From Channallabes apus (lineage: Eukaryota > Chordata > Actinopteri > Siluriformes > Clariidae), in the NCBI GenBank assembly GCA_030522415.1, contig CM060112.1, positions 10,989,001 to 11,053,000 on the forward strand: a DNA stretch of 64,000 nt, in the 5' to 3' direction. The notes beneath the pieces were generated by a model. The model was not told where the DNA came from. It did no database searches and saw nothing but the letters and a program-made list of their open reading frames with translations. The translations under genes were made by a program, and so were the position numbers. How positions within the stretch are numbered: position 1 is the stretch's first letter; every line of letters starts with the position of its first letter. Of this stretch, positions 1 through 11,902 are shown one piece after another.

Positions 1-360
1 TCAGCCAACATACGGCGTGCTGGAGCAGATGGAGTTAAGTGCCTTGACGGCTCAACAGTGGCAACTTGAACACCTGATCTTGTGTTCAGTAACTCAGAAC
101 CTTAACCATTGGAACCACCTCTGCCACTTCCTTTATACAAAGCTACTACTCCACACAGTCGACATCAAAACAGAGGCATTTGCTCCATCATTGAACGCAA
201 CTTTCTCAAGCTTTGAAAATCCCCTTTTTGTCTCAGATAATGGTGTCGCACTTTGCTGCAGAATATTTACAGAGATGACACAAACCGACAAGAGCAATGT
301 GCACAGGAGGATGAAGAACCAGTGGGAACCCAGTGGGAGTACCTTTGTATAGAAGAACAG
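1..360 (+). pseudogene. possible LTR-retrotransposon pol fragment
   Basis: An open frame of over 110 codons runs from the left edge to a stop at about 350. Parts of two frames resemble integrase-type polyprotein: a 'FVSDNG' string near 225-245, a shifted-frame 'HFAAEYLQ' just after it, and a 'QVLYRP' string near 358-375 like the linker before integrase in Ty3/gypsy elements. The matching pieces sit in different frames, so if the resemblance is real this is a broken copy. It could also be the edge of a larger element outside the window, or chance. Weakly supported. Confidence 0.22.
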
Positions 361-527
361 GTACTCTACCGACCTGTGCGATTTGAATGACCTACATCAG
401 TTGATAAAAAGTTATGCCTGTGTTTGCATTACTTTCGGTAATGATTCATATACCTACAGTAGATTACTGCGGAATTATTATTATTATTATTGGATGGCAT
501 AAATACTGGTTATTGTATGTGCTTTCT

Positions 528-528
528 T

Positions 529-564
<36 letters not shown>

Positions 565-583
565 TAGATAGATAGATAGATAG

Positions 584-657
<74 letters not shown>
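528..657. repeat. compound AT / GATA microsatellite
   Basis: A run of TA dinucleotides, then about six GATA units, then a second long TA run. It is pure simple sequence with no coding content. Confidence 0.95.
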
Positions 658-666
<9 letters not shown>

Positions 667-675
667 TTTATAGCT

Positions 676-745
676 TTTAGTTAGTAGGCTGGGGTCAGAG
701 TGCAGGGTCAGCCATTATACAGCATCACCGGGAACAGAGTGTCGG
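676..745 (-). repeat. V-SINE-like 3' fragment
   Basis: Reverse-complemented, this contains the block 'GGCTGACCCTGCACTCTGACC', which also occurs in the fuller element at 47680-47915. It is a truncated minus-strand copy of that tRNA-derived SINE type. The remainder of 360-1400 is AT-rich with no recognised exon. Confidence 0.55.
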
Positions 746-1403
746 CCATCTGATTATTAACACTGAGCCACCACCATTGTTGTTGTTTACTCATTTGTTA
801 AATATGTAAATGCAAAATAATTAAGTCAATTATCTTAATGAAGGGAATCTTAATCGGCAATGTTAAAAACAGAAATGATTTGGCTTCTGTAGAACCTATA
901 TTGTAAATTTGATACCAGTTTTACTCAGTTGGAGAAAATGACTTGGCTGTTCAAATACAATATATTACATTACACCAGATACTAGTCATATATTCTCAAA
1001 GAGCCGGTGTGTCTGCAGGTTTCACTTTCAGCACCTGCTCAGTCTGTTGATCATTATCACCATTATGTCAGTCTGATTGCACAGATTTATTGATTTTTAG
1101 ATCAAGCACCAGAACTTCTCATTCATTATAAGAAGTCAATTAATCCTAACAAAAGTATTCTTTTGTCAGATTTGTAAAGCCCATCAAACCTATAGATTAT
1201 GTAAGCAAGACAAGCACATGGTTAGACAAACTCAGTAATGTAATGTAATTCCAAGTTGTTGTTTTTTTTTTTTTTTAAATAAGGCTTGAAACTGAACTGG
1301 TACGTACAGTAGATCTGAACTGTCTTCTAGATTTACTGCTATTTATTTACAAGCATACAACTACGATGGAATAAAAGCGATTGAAAAAAAAGGACAAACA
1401 TAC

Positions 1404-1817
1404 GATTAGCTATGATGTCCCGTCCGCAAATAATGTGATGCTTCCCTTGTTTTTCCAATAAGCAGTAGAGCGAGAATTTTGGCTCGTTCACAAGCACTTC
1501 TGCAGTCACACTGGAGCAGCTGGTCTTCCTTATAAATTCCTTCTGATTAAACTTCATGATGAAGACTCCACAACTCACAGTGTTGGATCGGCAGTGTACA
1601 GTCAGGTTGGAGCCCATAGGAATAATGTCCTGATCTATGATCAGCTGTCCAGTACAATCCACTTTATAACAGCCTAAGAGATGAGAGACAGAGGCTCTAA
1701 TATCAACATGTACCATAATAAGCTACACAGATAATCAGGACAAGCTCTGTCACCTCTTAGTTCGCAGTTGAGTAATAAAAGAAGGACAAGTTGCAAGGCT
1801 TCTGTGAAGATATCCAT
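1404..1817 (-). CDS. il23r: interleukin-23 receptor-like, first two coding exons (partial)
   Basis: Two exons on the minus strand. Exon 1 (1817-1754) starts MDIFTEALQLVLLLLLNCEL, a typical signal peptide, and ends phase 1 at AAGAG|gtgaca. Exon 2 (1673-1404) follows a 'ctcttag' acceptor, is 270 nt, begins CYKVDCTGQLIIDQ and ends phase 1 at 'gtatgt'; a phase 1-1 exon is the usual Ig-domain module. Its features, a start cysteine, MGSNLTVHC, YCLLE and the terminal ICGRDI, follow the first Ig-like domain of IL23R/IL12RB2 (human IL23R has a similar ICGKDI end, recalled, not aligned). A spliced 5'UTR is likely: donor gtaagtg after 1918 and a possible acceptor near 1843. The intron is only 80 bp. The fibronectin and WSXWS domains would lie left of the window. 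A head-on position next to C1orf141 and slc35d1 matches the human IL23R neighbourhood. il12rb2 is the alternative. Confidence 0.72.
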
Positions 1818-2122
1818 GTCACGATTTTCTTTCGCCGACTCTCTTGAACACAAACCATAAGGAACAATAAAATCTCCCATCTCTATGCTTTTTGCTATAC
1901 AGGTCACAGTCACTTACCATATCTCTGCTTTTCTTCCTTGTCTGATGAAGCGATTATCTCAGACTCTACTCTGTTCGGATGACCCATATGTGCTCTCACG
2001 AACCGTTCAGGTCTCAGACTGTTACCGCTGATGAAAAAGAGGAAAAAGTCGACTTTGAGCAAGATCGTGAGGTTTCTCAACCATGGTGTGCCGTCCTCTG
2101 ATGTCATTTCGCCCCGTTGCAA

Positions 2123-4670
2123 AATGTTTAGCTCTTTCTCACCGACTGTGTTCTCGTTTAAGGGGAGATGACCTAGTTGTGTGGTTTTTTTCTACTTTAT
2201 GTTTGAACTTCAAGAGCCTGCTGTCTTTGCATGTGGATGTTCCACTTCACCAACTTTACAGTCAACACAGAGTTTTCAGGTTGAGAACCGAAAATTAGAG
2301 TTACTGGAGGACTATAAAGCTTTTAACATTTTAACTCCCACATCATTTTCTGATGTTTTGTTAATTACAGTATGTGACCTAAAAATAATGTCTCAGAGAG
2401 CACAGATCAACACAGGGTGAAGGAATCAATATTTGTCCTCATCACACTCATAGGAAGGGTCAAATTATAAGAAATACACTGAACAGGCTCACAACCAGAG
2501 GCGAAAACAATATTTGCGAATATCATTAATGTCGTAACTATAATGCATGTCAAGAAAAACAAAACATATTATTAAAAACCATATATTATCAATGTAGTCT
2601 AATTGGTATTTATGAACAAAATCCATTAGTCCTGAATAGTGAAGGCACTTAGACGAGAGGGGAAATGAGGTTGCTGTCGAGGTTTTTACTGTATTAAAAC
2701 AACAATTTTTTAAATTGTATCTTTAATTTCATCTATATTAATCTGAAGACCGTAGTATATAATTTTTTTGGTATTCATTTATACAATACTCTGGATGTTG
2801 ATTAAATATTCAGAATTTTACAAATTATGCAGGCTGTTATTGAAAAAACTGTATTTATCTGCAGCTTTTTTTTGGTTTGATATAATCCACAATTATACAT
2901 TTTCTATGTTAAAACACAGCAGCATTAATTATTATTAATATCAACTACTGAAACTTTATAAACCACGGCATCATGCATTTAGACTGTCAAAAAATAATCA
3001 AAATTGATTGATAAATGCTTATTACATTTTTTTTATTGTTGGATAATTCTGTAGTATAAAATGTCTTTATTTTATCAAACTATAATTATACTAATTAATC
3101 GAATCTTTTTTTTTTATCACTCAAGCATCAGATCATAAGCCTTCAATTAATTTCCTATTCATTTTCACACCCTCCAAATATGACATTCGTAAGCAATGAT
3201 AAAAGTAACAGCTGTGACTGCAAAGAAGAGATTTAGAGTACCGTGCCTTCAGGTGTTCGTCATCGTCAGTGTGCTCATGTGGGACTGTGTGAAGAAGTAT
3301 TAGAAGGACATAGTTAACATATGACTTTTTTTCCGTTGTAATCATGATCATCATTATCATCATAAAAAGAGCCTTTTGGAAAAACCCCTTTCGCTGAGTA
3401 GTGCAATATACAGTAGAACTACAACATATGTATGACATCATCTGGTAGTGTAATTTATGCACACAAAGCTACATCAGAAAAGAGCCTTTCTAAATCTCAG
3501 GAAAGTGATAACCATAATTCTAAAAAAATATGAGGATGTGGAAAAGTGAAGCAGCCAGAAGTTATTTAATGATGTAAGCAGCACTGTCTCGACTGTAGAC
3601 TACTGATTAGGCAAAATGTAAATCTAATAAATCTAATAACAGTGAAGCCCTAGTTTGTCCAAGACATTGTTAAAAGTTTGTTTTTTTGTTTTTTTTCTCT
3701 GAAATCAGAAAGGTATAATTTATTTTATCTGAAACTGTTATGAGTTTTATTATTATCTGACCTGTATTTCATCCCCTAAGGTGTGTGTGTGTGAGGTTTG
3801 GGGCAATTCCCCTCGGGGGTGGGGGGGATGCAGGGGGGGTTGGGGAGTGCTCCTTTTATCGCTCATAGAAATATATTTAAAAACATTATGCCTAGTAATT
3901 ACTCATTGCGTTTTTTTTTCTTCAAAGGAAGTAAGTATAATCTTGTTTTTATCAGTATTTGACTAATCATTCTTATCTTGTGGTTTGACGTTCTTATTAC
4001 TTCCTTCCTTGACTATAATTCACATTCTGGTTCAAATATTTCATGAGGTTTTTAATTACGTACTATTAATCATAATAATGAATTTATGCTCTTTGTGTAT
4101 ACATACCTGGAATGATTTGTTGGGAATAATATCACCCTAGACGCACTTTATTATCCCATCTAATAATAGAAACAATCACAACAATTGATCTTTAAAGGCC
4201 ACTTTTTATAGAGCCAAATACATTTACACTATAAATCACAGTAAAGAGTGAGTTTATACCAATGAGGAACCCTGGAAACACTAGCTACGGTACATACTGT
4301 ATGACAGCCGTGGCAGACGGAGCAGATAGCGCTTTCCTCTGAGTGTGTTACTGCGTCCCAAATGTTGCGTAAGCAGCAGTTCAAAAAGATGTGGTTAGCT
4401 GGTCACGTATCTTGAAAGGAGGCATGTGATAGACTTTAACAAAGAGATAAGTGGGAACTGGCTATGACTAAATTCATGAGAAAATGAAGAGAAAATCCAG
4501 CCTAGATTTAAGCATTGATACTGGGTGTGATGGCCTGAATGTGTCTGAGCCCCAGGCACTAACTAACTAAGACTGTTCTGTAACTTTGGTACTCTGCAAC
4601 TGTTGACGCTTTAATTGGTCTAGGTATTAATAAAGAGCCTGCACCTTTTGATCAAAAATCAGAAAAGAAC
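2123..4670. other. AT-rich intergenic stretch, no gene recognised
   Basis: About 2.5 kb of AT-rich DNA with short homopolymer runs and a G-rich patch at 3780-3850. Open frames are short and lack splice-site context or family resemblance. The first few hundred bases probably include the upstream region of the minus-strand il23r-like gene. Confidence 0.6.
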
Positions 4671-4674
4671 AAAC

Positions 4675-5008
4675 ATTCATTCGGGTGCTGTGGTGTAACC
4701 CCCTTTCAGGCTCGATTCCTGTCTTTGTGTGCTTGAGTTTGGAAGTTCTCCTCTTGCTTAGTGGGTTTCCTCCGGGTACTCCGGTTTCCTCCCACAGTCC
4801 AAAGACATGTAGGTTAGGTTGACTGCCGTTCCCAAATTGGCCGTAGTGAGAATGTGAGTGTGTGTATGTGTGTGTGCCCTGCGATGGATCGGCACCCTGT
4901 CCAGGGTGTACCCCGCCTCGTGCCCTAAGCGTCCTGGGAGAGGCTCCAGGTCCCCGCGACCCTGAACACAGCATAAAGTGGTATAGAAGATGAGTGAGTG
5001 AGTGAGTT
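4675..5008 (+). repeat. tRNA-headed SINE, plus orientation
   Basis: A worn copy of the SINE repeated throughout the window. It runs from a damaged tRNA-like head (GGCTCGATTCC B-box) through the 'GTTTCCTCCGGGTACTCCGG' block and the 'CCTGTCCAGGGTGTACC' block to a GTGA tail at the right end. Confidence 0.85.
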
Positions 5009-5875
5009 GTTCTAATGGAAGTATTTGTTACACAACATCCATGGATTTAAACATAGCCCAATATGGACACATCCAAGATCTTCTGGGAACTGGTTCCCGC
5101 TGTGATAAGCATAAAGGTTTAATGCTGCTTCATCATTGCTAAGAATGATCTTTTTAAAAAATAAAGTTCTTTCAACAAATGAAGAAATAAGAATTTCCGT
5201 CTATCTGAAAATAAGATGCCTCTATGTAGTAGTTGCAAAATAAAAAAAAAAAGCACTTTAACCTACATAGAGTGGGTTATGTGGTCTATTGACCCCAATT
5301 CTCTAACGGAAAAACTGAATCAGTAATCACTTTGAGGTCAAGCTAGTCTACATTTTTTAAAAACAAAAGATCCAGATAAATAGATTTTAAGGTTGTGTTG
5401 ATCAGGCAGAATTTATTCATCACACCTAAACTCTTTAATGGTTTAATACACACATGATCAAGGGCAAGACATTCAAGAAAGTTTCATTCAAGAAGTTCAA
5501 ACGTTCTTGGATAGATTGCTAAAGGATGGTTGAGATGATGTCCATATAAATCACGAGTCAGTGAATTTAAATAATCAAAAGAGCAGGAATCAATAATTCA
5601 AATAACATGAGTTAATGTGCCATCTAACGAACCAGATTATCAAATAGGCCTGTGCTAAAAAAAAAAAAAAAAAAAAAAGAAGGATTATTTATGCTTTGAT
5701 TTTTCTCTCATAGCTAGTCATGCCTGTAAGTGCGGCTGGAACATAATGTACATCCTCTTATAGGACAAGAACATATCTTAGAATCTTCTCTCCTTCTTAT
5801 CCTGGTGCTCTTCTTCTGCTTAGAGCTTCTTCTACCTAAGAATCATGCACTGGTACTAATGATGATGGCTAAAGC

Positions 5876-6058
5876 AAGGGTGTCAATCCGGATCCTGAAA
5901 GTACCGGTGTGGGTTCCGGCTTTCATTCCAACCAAGCAGAAGCAACACCTGATTCCAACTATATAACTGGTTGTTCTAATCAGGTGTGGCTTCTGCATAG
6001 TTGGAATAAAAACTTATACCCACCGTGGCCATTTCTAGTTAATATTTGACACCATTGG
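5876..6058. mobile_element. fold-back MITE (hAT-like type)
   Basis: The left half carries GGGTGTCAAT, ACCGGTGTGGG and CATTCCAACCAAGCAGAAGC. The right half carries their reverse complements (GGCTTCTGCATAGTTGGAAT, then ATTTGACACC). This arrangement, a near-palindrome of roughly 180 bp, is a very common non-autonomous element in fish genomes. There is no coding capacity. Confidence 0.7.
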
Positions 6059-6464
6059 CCTAAAGGTTGCACTTCTGAATATAGTTTATGTCCAAGCCTA
6101 ACTTCTTATCCAATGGGTAACATCACTTGGGCTTACAGATTTAAAGCTATGATGTCTAATATATATACTTATTTTTAAGTGTGTGTTTGTTGTTTATTTT
6201 GTTTGTATGGAAGCTGCTGTCCACACAGTAGTAAAGTCTGAACTAACAGAATGTAGTTGTGGAAGAAAACTGACTCATAACTTTATCCGGTGTCAGTTAG
6301 AAAAGGATTGGTTTCATTTTCAGTCTGATTTATCTTAAGGTTTCCTCTACTCGTCTCAGGGAATGATTTCTTGCCACCATTCCTTCTGGCTTGCTCAATC
6401 AGAATTGAAATCCATATTTCTTTAAAGATGTTTTGTGGCAATGTCTTCTGGTTAAAGCATTACA

Positions 6465-7260
6465 AGGTGGTATCAAAAATTTCAAGACTAGTTTTGTAAC
6501 ACGTCAACACATGGCAGCACAAGGCTGCACACACAGTTCATAAGTCAGTGTGCCAAAAGACATCGTCCTGTGCACCTGGTGTTATTCTAAACACGTGCGT
6601 TACCACGTCTGCAACTTCATCATGGACAGCAAGTTAGAACAAGGAGCGAACATGAAATTCTGCGTGAAACTGGGCGAATCAGGCACAGAGACATTTGAAG
6701 TTTTGTATGGCTCATGCGCTTCAAGAGTAGAAGATCATCACTGGAAGATGACAAGAGACCAGGAAGACCTTCAACAAGCTCAAATGTTGAGACCATTCAA
6801 TTCAATTCAGTAGCGCTGTTAACGATTGACATTGTCGCAAAGCAGTTAGAAGAATTATTTCGGTTTGTATGAAATGTGAATGTGTATGAATCAAAATGGT
6901 GTGTCATACAGAACAGTACAGGCAATCCTCACGGCAATCTTCACATGTGATTTGTCTGTCCTTCAAGTCAAGGATCTTTAGTGGTGATAAAATGACCCTG
7001 AGACAACCCTGAGATTATGCAACAGTGGAAGAGGCCATCAGCGTCACACCCGGACAAAATGCAAGGCAGGTCGGCAGCTCGACCAAGTGCATACTCATCG
7101 TCTTTTTCGACATTTGCAGCATTGTGCATCGAGAAGTTGAAGACATCTGAGGGATAACGTACGGCGAAAGCGACTGGATCTACGGCATGCGAATCTTGAA
7201 ACTTTTTGATACCCGCTTGTAGATAAATACAAATTAAATTGAACTCAATCAGCAATTTAC
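6465..7260 (+). pseudogene. decayed mariner-type transposase copy
   Basis: The frame at 6550-6813 contains MKFCVKLGESGTETFEVLYG, matching the N-terminal helix-turn-helix of mariner transposases (family pattern 'IKFCVKLGKSATET'). It then loses the rest of that domain. The stretch 7040-7180 repeats, in the same element orientation, sequence found in the second copy at 9690-10400. About 6801-6845 a short 'TTCAATTCAATT..AGCGCT' repeat interrupts. Stops and frameshifts make it non-functional. Confidence 0.72.
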
Positions 7261-7324
7261 AATTTTAAAAGGAATCTAAGATGGATATCATCTGTAAAGT
7301 CAAAACATGTGATTGAAAATAATG

Positions 7325-7760
7325 TTCTCTTCACTAGAGCATGGGAGCTGGAACTGAGCTTGGGATGTGAGCTAGAGATTAGCTTGGCATGTGTATTGGG
7401 ATGGAATTTGGCATGCATGTGTGCTATGACAGAACTTGGCATCGTGACAGGATCGGGACTGGGAAAAGGAAATGGAGCTGTGTTTGAAACAGTGACGGAG
7501 CCAGTGCTGTGATTTAGCTTGACCAATTTGCTGGGCAAGCAATAACTGGGTTACAACTGAGCAAGGGAGCTGGGCTTGCACTTGGTATGCTGGAACTTGG
7601 CATGGCTGCCAGACAGAATTTTGCATGAGTATCAGGTTGATACTTGGCCCACTGAAACTTGGTGTGGGTGTCAGGCTGAAGCTGGGCCTGGCTCATGAGG
7701 GAATGATTCTGATAGAGTATGGAATAATTTGTGGCATGGTTCAGGCATATCATGGCATGA
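7325..7760. repeat. degenerate GC-richer minisatellite
   Basis: Imperfect units of about 20-30 bp recur around the core 'AACTTGGCATG' or 'GAGCTTGG', for example near 7380, 7410, 7435, 7590 and 7655. Translated on the minus strand this gives repeated 'THAKF'-like strings, so the open frames here come from tandem repetition rather than from a gene. Confidence 0.6.
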
Positions 7761-7969
7761 TTCCGGGATGAAAGGTCATAATGTATCTCTGGCATATGAG
7801 ACCTTTGCAGAAACAGGGAATGGTTTATGAGATGAGGCTTTGAGCCCACAACCTTGCTGAGAAGGTGAACACCCGGATTCTCTCTTTCAACCCATTTTGT
7901 AGAACTGGTTCTGGAGAAGAAATCCATCGGGTGCATCAAGCCATTATAAAGGGCTAGAATGTTCACACG

Positions 7970-8513
7970 CTTTCACTCTTGAGCTTAGGGGAAACTTATC
8001 ATGCTGACAGCCTGCACAGTAGTCGCAACTTCACACTCCTTGTGTTTGTCTGCTGTTCTGTCACAGATTGGTGAGGAGCAAAATGTACTAGCAGGCAAAT
8101 GTACTGTACATCTTAGATAAAAAAAATACAAAACACAGTTCAAATGGCAATACTGATCAAATTGGCTATGAACAGAAATGATTAATTAACTTATGATGAT
8201 AATGTAGGAACATCTAGTTATATTAACTTCAGGGAGACACCGGAAGTGTCCACAGTTTGGATTGTTGGAAAAATTCCAACATGGATAGAACCCAAACCCA
8301 ACAAGAACTCAGAACATAAAGTGAGAAGCTGAGTGAGCTAACCGACTAGTGTCTTCATACTGTACAGGTTCTACTGTATGTAAGTTACTTATGCAGGTAT
8401 AAATGTGTACTATATGTCTGTTTACATGTTTTTATGCATGTACTGTATATATCTATGCATGTAAATATGTTTATACTGTATCTGTGCATTATATTTGAAA
8501 TAAGGGTCGAAAC
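7970..8513. other. upstream region of the C1orf141-like gene
   Basis: About 540 bp of unremarkable AT-rich sequence before the first coding exon at 8514. I see no TATA box, CpG cluster or other motif that I would defend. Confidence 0.4.
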
Positions 8514-8951
8514 ATGACAACGAGAGTGCTCCAGGCGGTTGACATCTTGGACAATCGCTCCAAAAGCACACTGGATAGATTTGCAAAGGTAATATATCTC
8601 GGAGAATAATCCACTGTAGGTTTTTACACTTTTATTGTGATGCATTGTGGAGTAACATACAGTACTCTATCAGGTTGCATGATAATGCAGAAGCACTTCA
8701 TTTTATTGTGGTATCTCATGGGAACTGTGTCTGCCACTGACATTTACTGCTAATGTTAGAAATCATAAAATATAGTGGTCTAAGTTTGGGAAAAAGACCA
8801 CAACCAAACTGTTATCTACGTTTATGTTAACTTCCTATGTGGCACTTTTAAGTCATCACCGAGACATTTCATGTCCAGAGGTAAGGTGTGCACTTAAGGT
8901 AAGGTATAATCTCAACCTAAAAGTATTACATTTATGGAAATACTGATAAAA

Positions 8952-9036
<85 letters not shown>

Positions 9037-11862
9037 TTTTTTCTTTAAAAAGTATAACATATAGACTGGTTTATACTCTATACTGAGATGTTATATGTAT
9101 TTAACCAAAATGCATGGCCATGAATTCACAGTTTAGTATTTTAGAAAGCTGAAAAACTTTAGGAAAACTTAATAACATAAATCGAGAGAGAAATTAACCA
9201 TAACGTCGCTGCATGGTGAATTGCATACAGTAACACGAATTATCAGTTACCAGTATATATGAAATATCAGTATATACCAGTAAACCCGGTGCGGTGGTGT
9301 AGTGGTTAGCACTGTCACCTTGCACCTCCAGGGTCCGGGTTCGATTCCCCGGCCAGGCTCGATTCCCGTCTCTGTGTGCATGGAGTTTGCATGTTCTCCC
9401 CGTGCTTGGTGGGTTTCCTCCGGGTACTCCGGTTTCCTCCCACAGTCCAAAGATATGCAGATTAGGCTAATTGGCGTTCCTAAATTGCCCGTAGTGTGTG
9501 ATTGGGTGTGTGAGTGTGTGTATGTGTGTGTGCCCTGCGATGGATTGGCACCCTGTCCAGGGTGTACCCTGCCCCGTGCCCAGAGTCTCCTGGGAGACTC
9601 CAGGTCCCCCGCGACCCTGAACACAGGATTAAGCGGTATAGAAAATTAATGAATGAATGAAAATAAAAATGTGGTTCACACATCAAAGTTCTACAATTGG
9701 GTAACACTCTCTACAGTACAATAATAACAATAATAACCAAAAGCAACGAGTCTGGCAGTAGAATTCGCTATTGATGTTCGGACTCCTGAGGATGAATTCT
9801 TGATGCACAATCTCACGGATGTCGAAAAATACGATGAGTATGCACTAGGTCGAGCTGCGGACATGCCTTGTCTTTTTTTCTTCATGGAGATGATGGACTT
9901 GTTCCACTGTGAAGGCTTTTGCTTTGTCTCAGGGCCGTACCTGTACATCCAAGTCTTATGATCCTCGACATGAGGGACAGGTCATCCACGGCATGCTGAT
10001 GGAGTTCTTGAATTGATCAACATGATGTTCCTTGTGCTTCTGGTTCAGCAGCTTGGGGACGAACTTGGCAGCAACTTCAAATCGCATGTTCATATCACAC
10101 GTGAGATAACGGCAGCAATGTTGTGGATTGTTCTCCAACAATCTTGTGTTTAACATTTTTGTTGAGGATCTTCTTGATCTCTAGTCATCTTCCAGTGATC
10201 GTCTTCCACTCTTGAATCGCACATGCCACTCAAAACATGTTGAACGACTTGCCCTGTTTTACGAAGAATTTCACATTCTAACTTGTTGTCCATGATGAAA
10301 TAGTAGACGTGGTAATGCACATGGTCAAAATAGCAGCAGTTGCACACTTCCCGATGGACAGTACACAGGATATTTGGGAGTTTATGCAGAGTTCATCCAT
10401 AATTTAAGTATTTATTGTATAAAATACCTTTGAGATGATAATAAATCTTGGCACGCTGACATTCTGGTGTCAGGAGATGAGGAAGGGTGTATAGCTAGCT
10501 GTGTACAATTTGTAATGTCATGTCTACAATAATTTAAATGTGTATATGAGCAACGTATAAAACATCAACATGCAAGAAAGAAATCATCCTAGATTTTTCT
10601 TGCACATGAAGAAACTTGCACAAAATGGCAGAATGTGCAAGAACATTCATTCATTTTCTATACCGCTTAATCCTGTATTAGGGTCGCGGGGGACCTGGAG
10701 CCTATCCCAGGAGACTTCGGGCACTAGGCGGGGTACACCCTGGACAGGGTGCCAATCCATGGCAGGGCACACACACATACACACACACTCAATCACACAC
10801 TACGGGCAATTTGGGAACGCCAATTAGCCTTTGGACTGTGGGAAGAAACCGGAGAACCCGGAGGAAACCCACCAAGCACGGGGAGAACATGCAAACTCCA
10901 TGCACACAGAGCCGGGAACCGAACCCAGACCCTGGAGGTGCAAGGCGACAGTGCTAACCACTACACCACTGCGCCGCCTGTGCAAGAACAAACAATATTA
11001 AAGGTTGCTTCCGTTAACAGTCATGATGATTTACTGATTAATAAAGGCCAGAAATAGTGACTCATAGGCCACAAGCAACTGCACGAAAAAGTCTTATCAG
11101 TTTTGGAAAATGTTTTCTGATTAACGCACTGTAGACAAAATCTGCCCACACATCCAGCTGAATCAATCCTGCAGTTAGTAATTATTAGACCGGGGAGGTA
11201 AAAGTTACATCCCACATTTTGGAAAGATAAGAGAATGGTACTTTCACGTTTCAAGGTTAATCACCGAAGGCGTCGCATGTTCAGGAAAGCACCAAGAGAT
11301 TTTTGAGCGATTTTCATTAATCATCCTTGCAAACCAAAAGGTCAGGAGATTTAAAGAAAACCGCTTAAAATCACTAGGTGCTTTTTTCCATCTCCAGGGA
11401 TAAACCTTCTTAATTTTACTTATTGTTAATATAATTTATAATTGACTAGTCAGCTGTCATTCATTCTAGCAATGACTTGTAGGAGTGTTATGATTGTAAT
11501 CACGTATTTTGCATTAACTTTTTTTCTTATCTCTACAAATGTTCTTTTACTGTAATAATAATAAACTAATAATAATAATAATAATAAATAATAATACAAT
11601 TATTATTAATAATAATAAAATTATAAAAAATCTAGCTGTGAGGTTAAGAAATTCCTTCTTCTGCTTTGTGATTGGTTAGAAGAATTCAGACTTATTTGTG
11701 ATCGTTTTAATTATTAAACCTTGTTGTCATTGATGTAGAATTCACTCATCTTCTATTCCGCTTTATCCTGTATACAGGGTCGTAGGGGGGCCTGGAGCCT
11801 ATCCCAGGAGACTTAGGGCACGCGGCGGGGTACACCCTGGATGGGGTGCCAATCCATTGCAG

Positions 11863-11902
<40 letters not shown>

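Noticed and set aside
1910..2122. 70-codon minus-strand frame just upstream of the il23r-like start
   Set aside because: It ends at a splice donor and is better explained as 5'UTR of that gene; no resemblance to a protein family.
4627..4974. Open frame with RTLRARGGVHPGQGADPSQGTH-like text, also seen in several other copies
   Set aside because: The same text recurs wherever the tRNA-headed SINE occurs; it is the translated SINE body and not a gene.
7514..7966. 150-codon minus-strand open frame
   Set aside because: It lies across the degenerate minisatellite and has no splice context, signal or family match; periodic DNA explains it.
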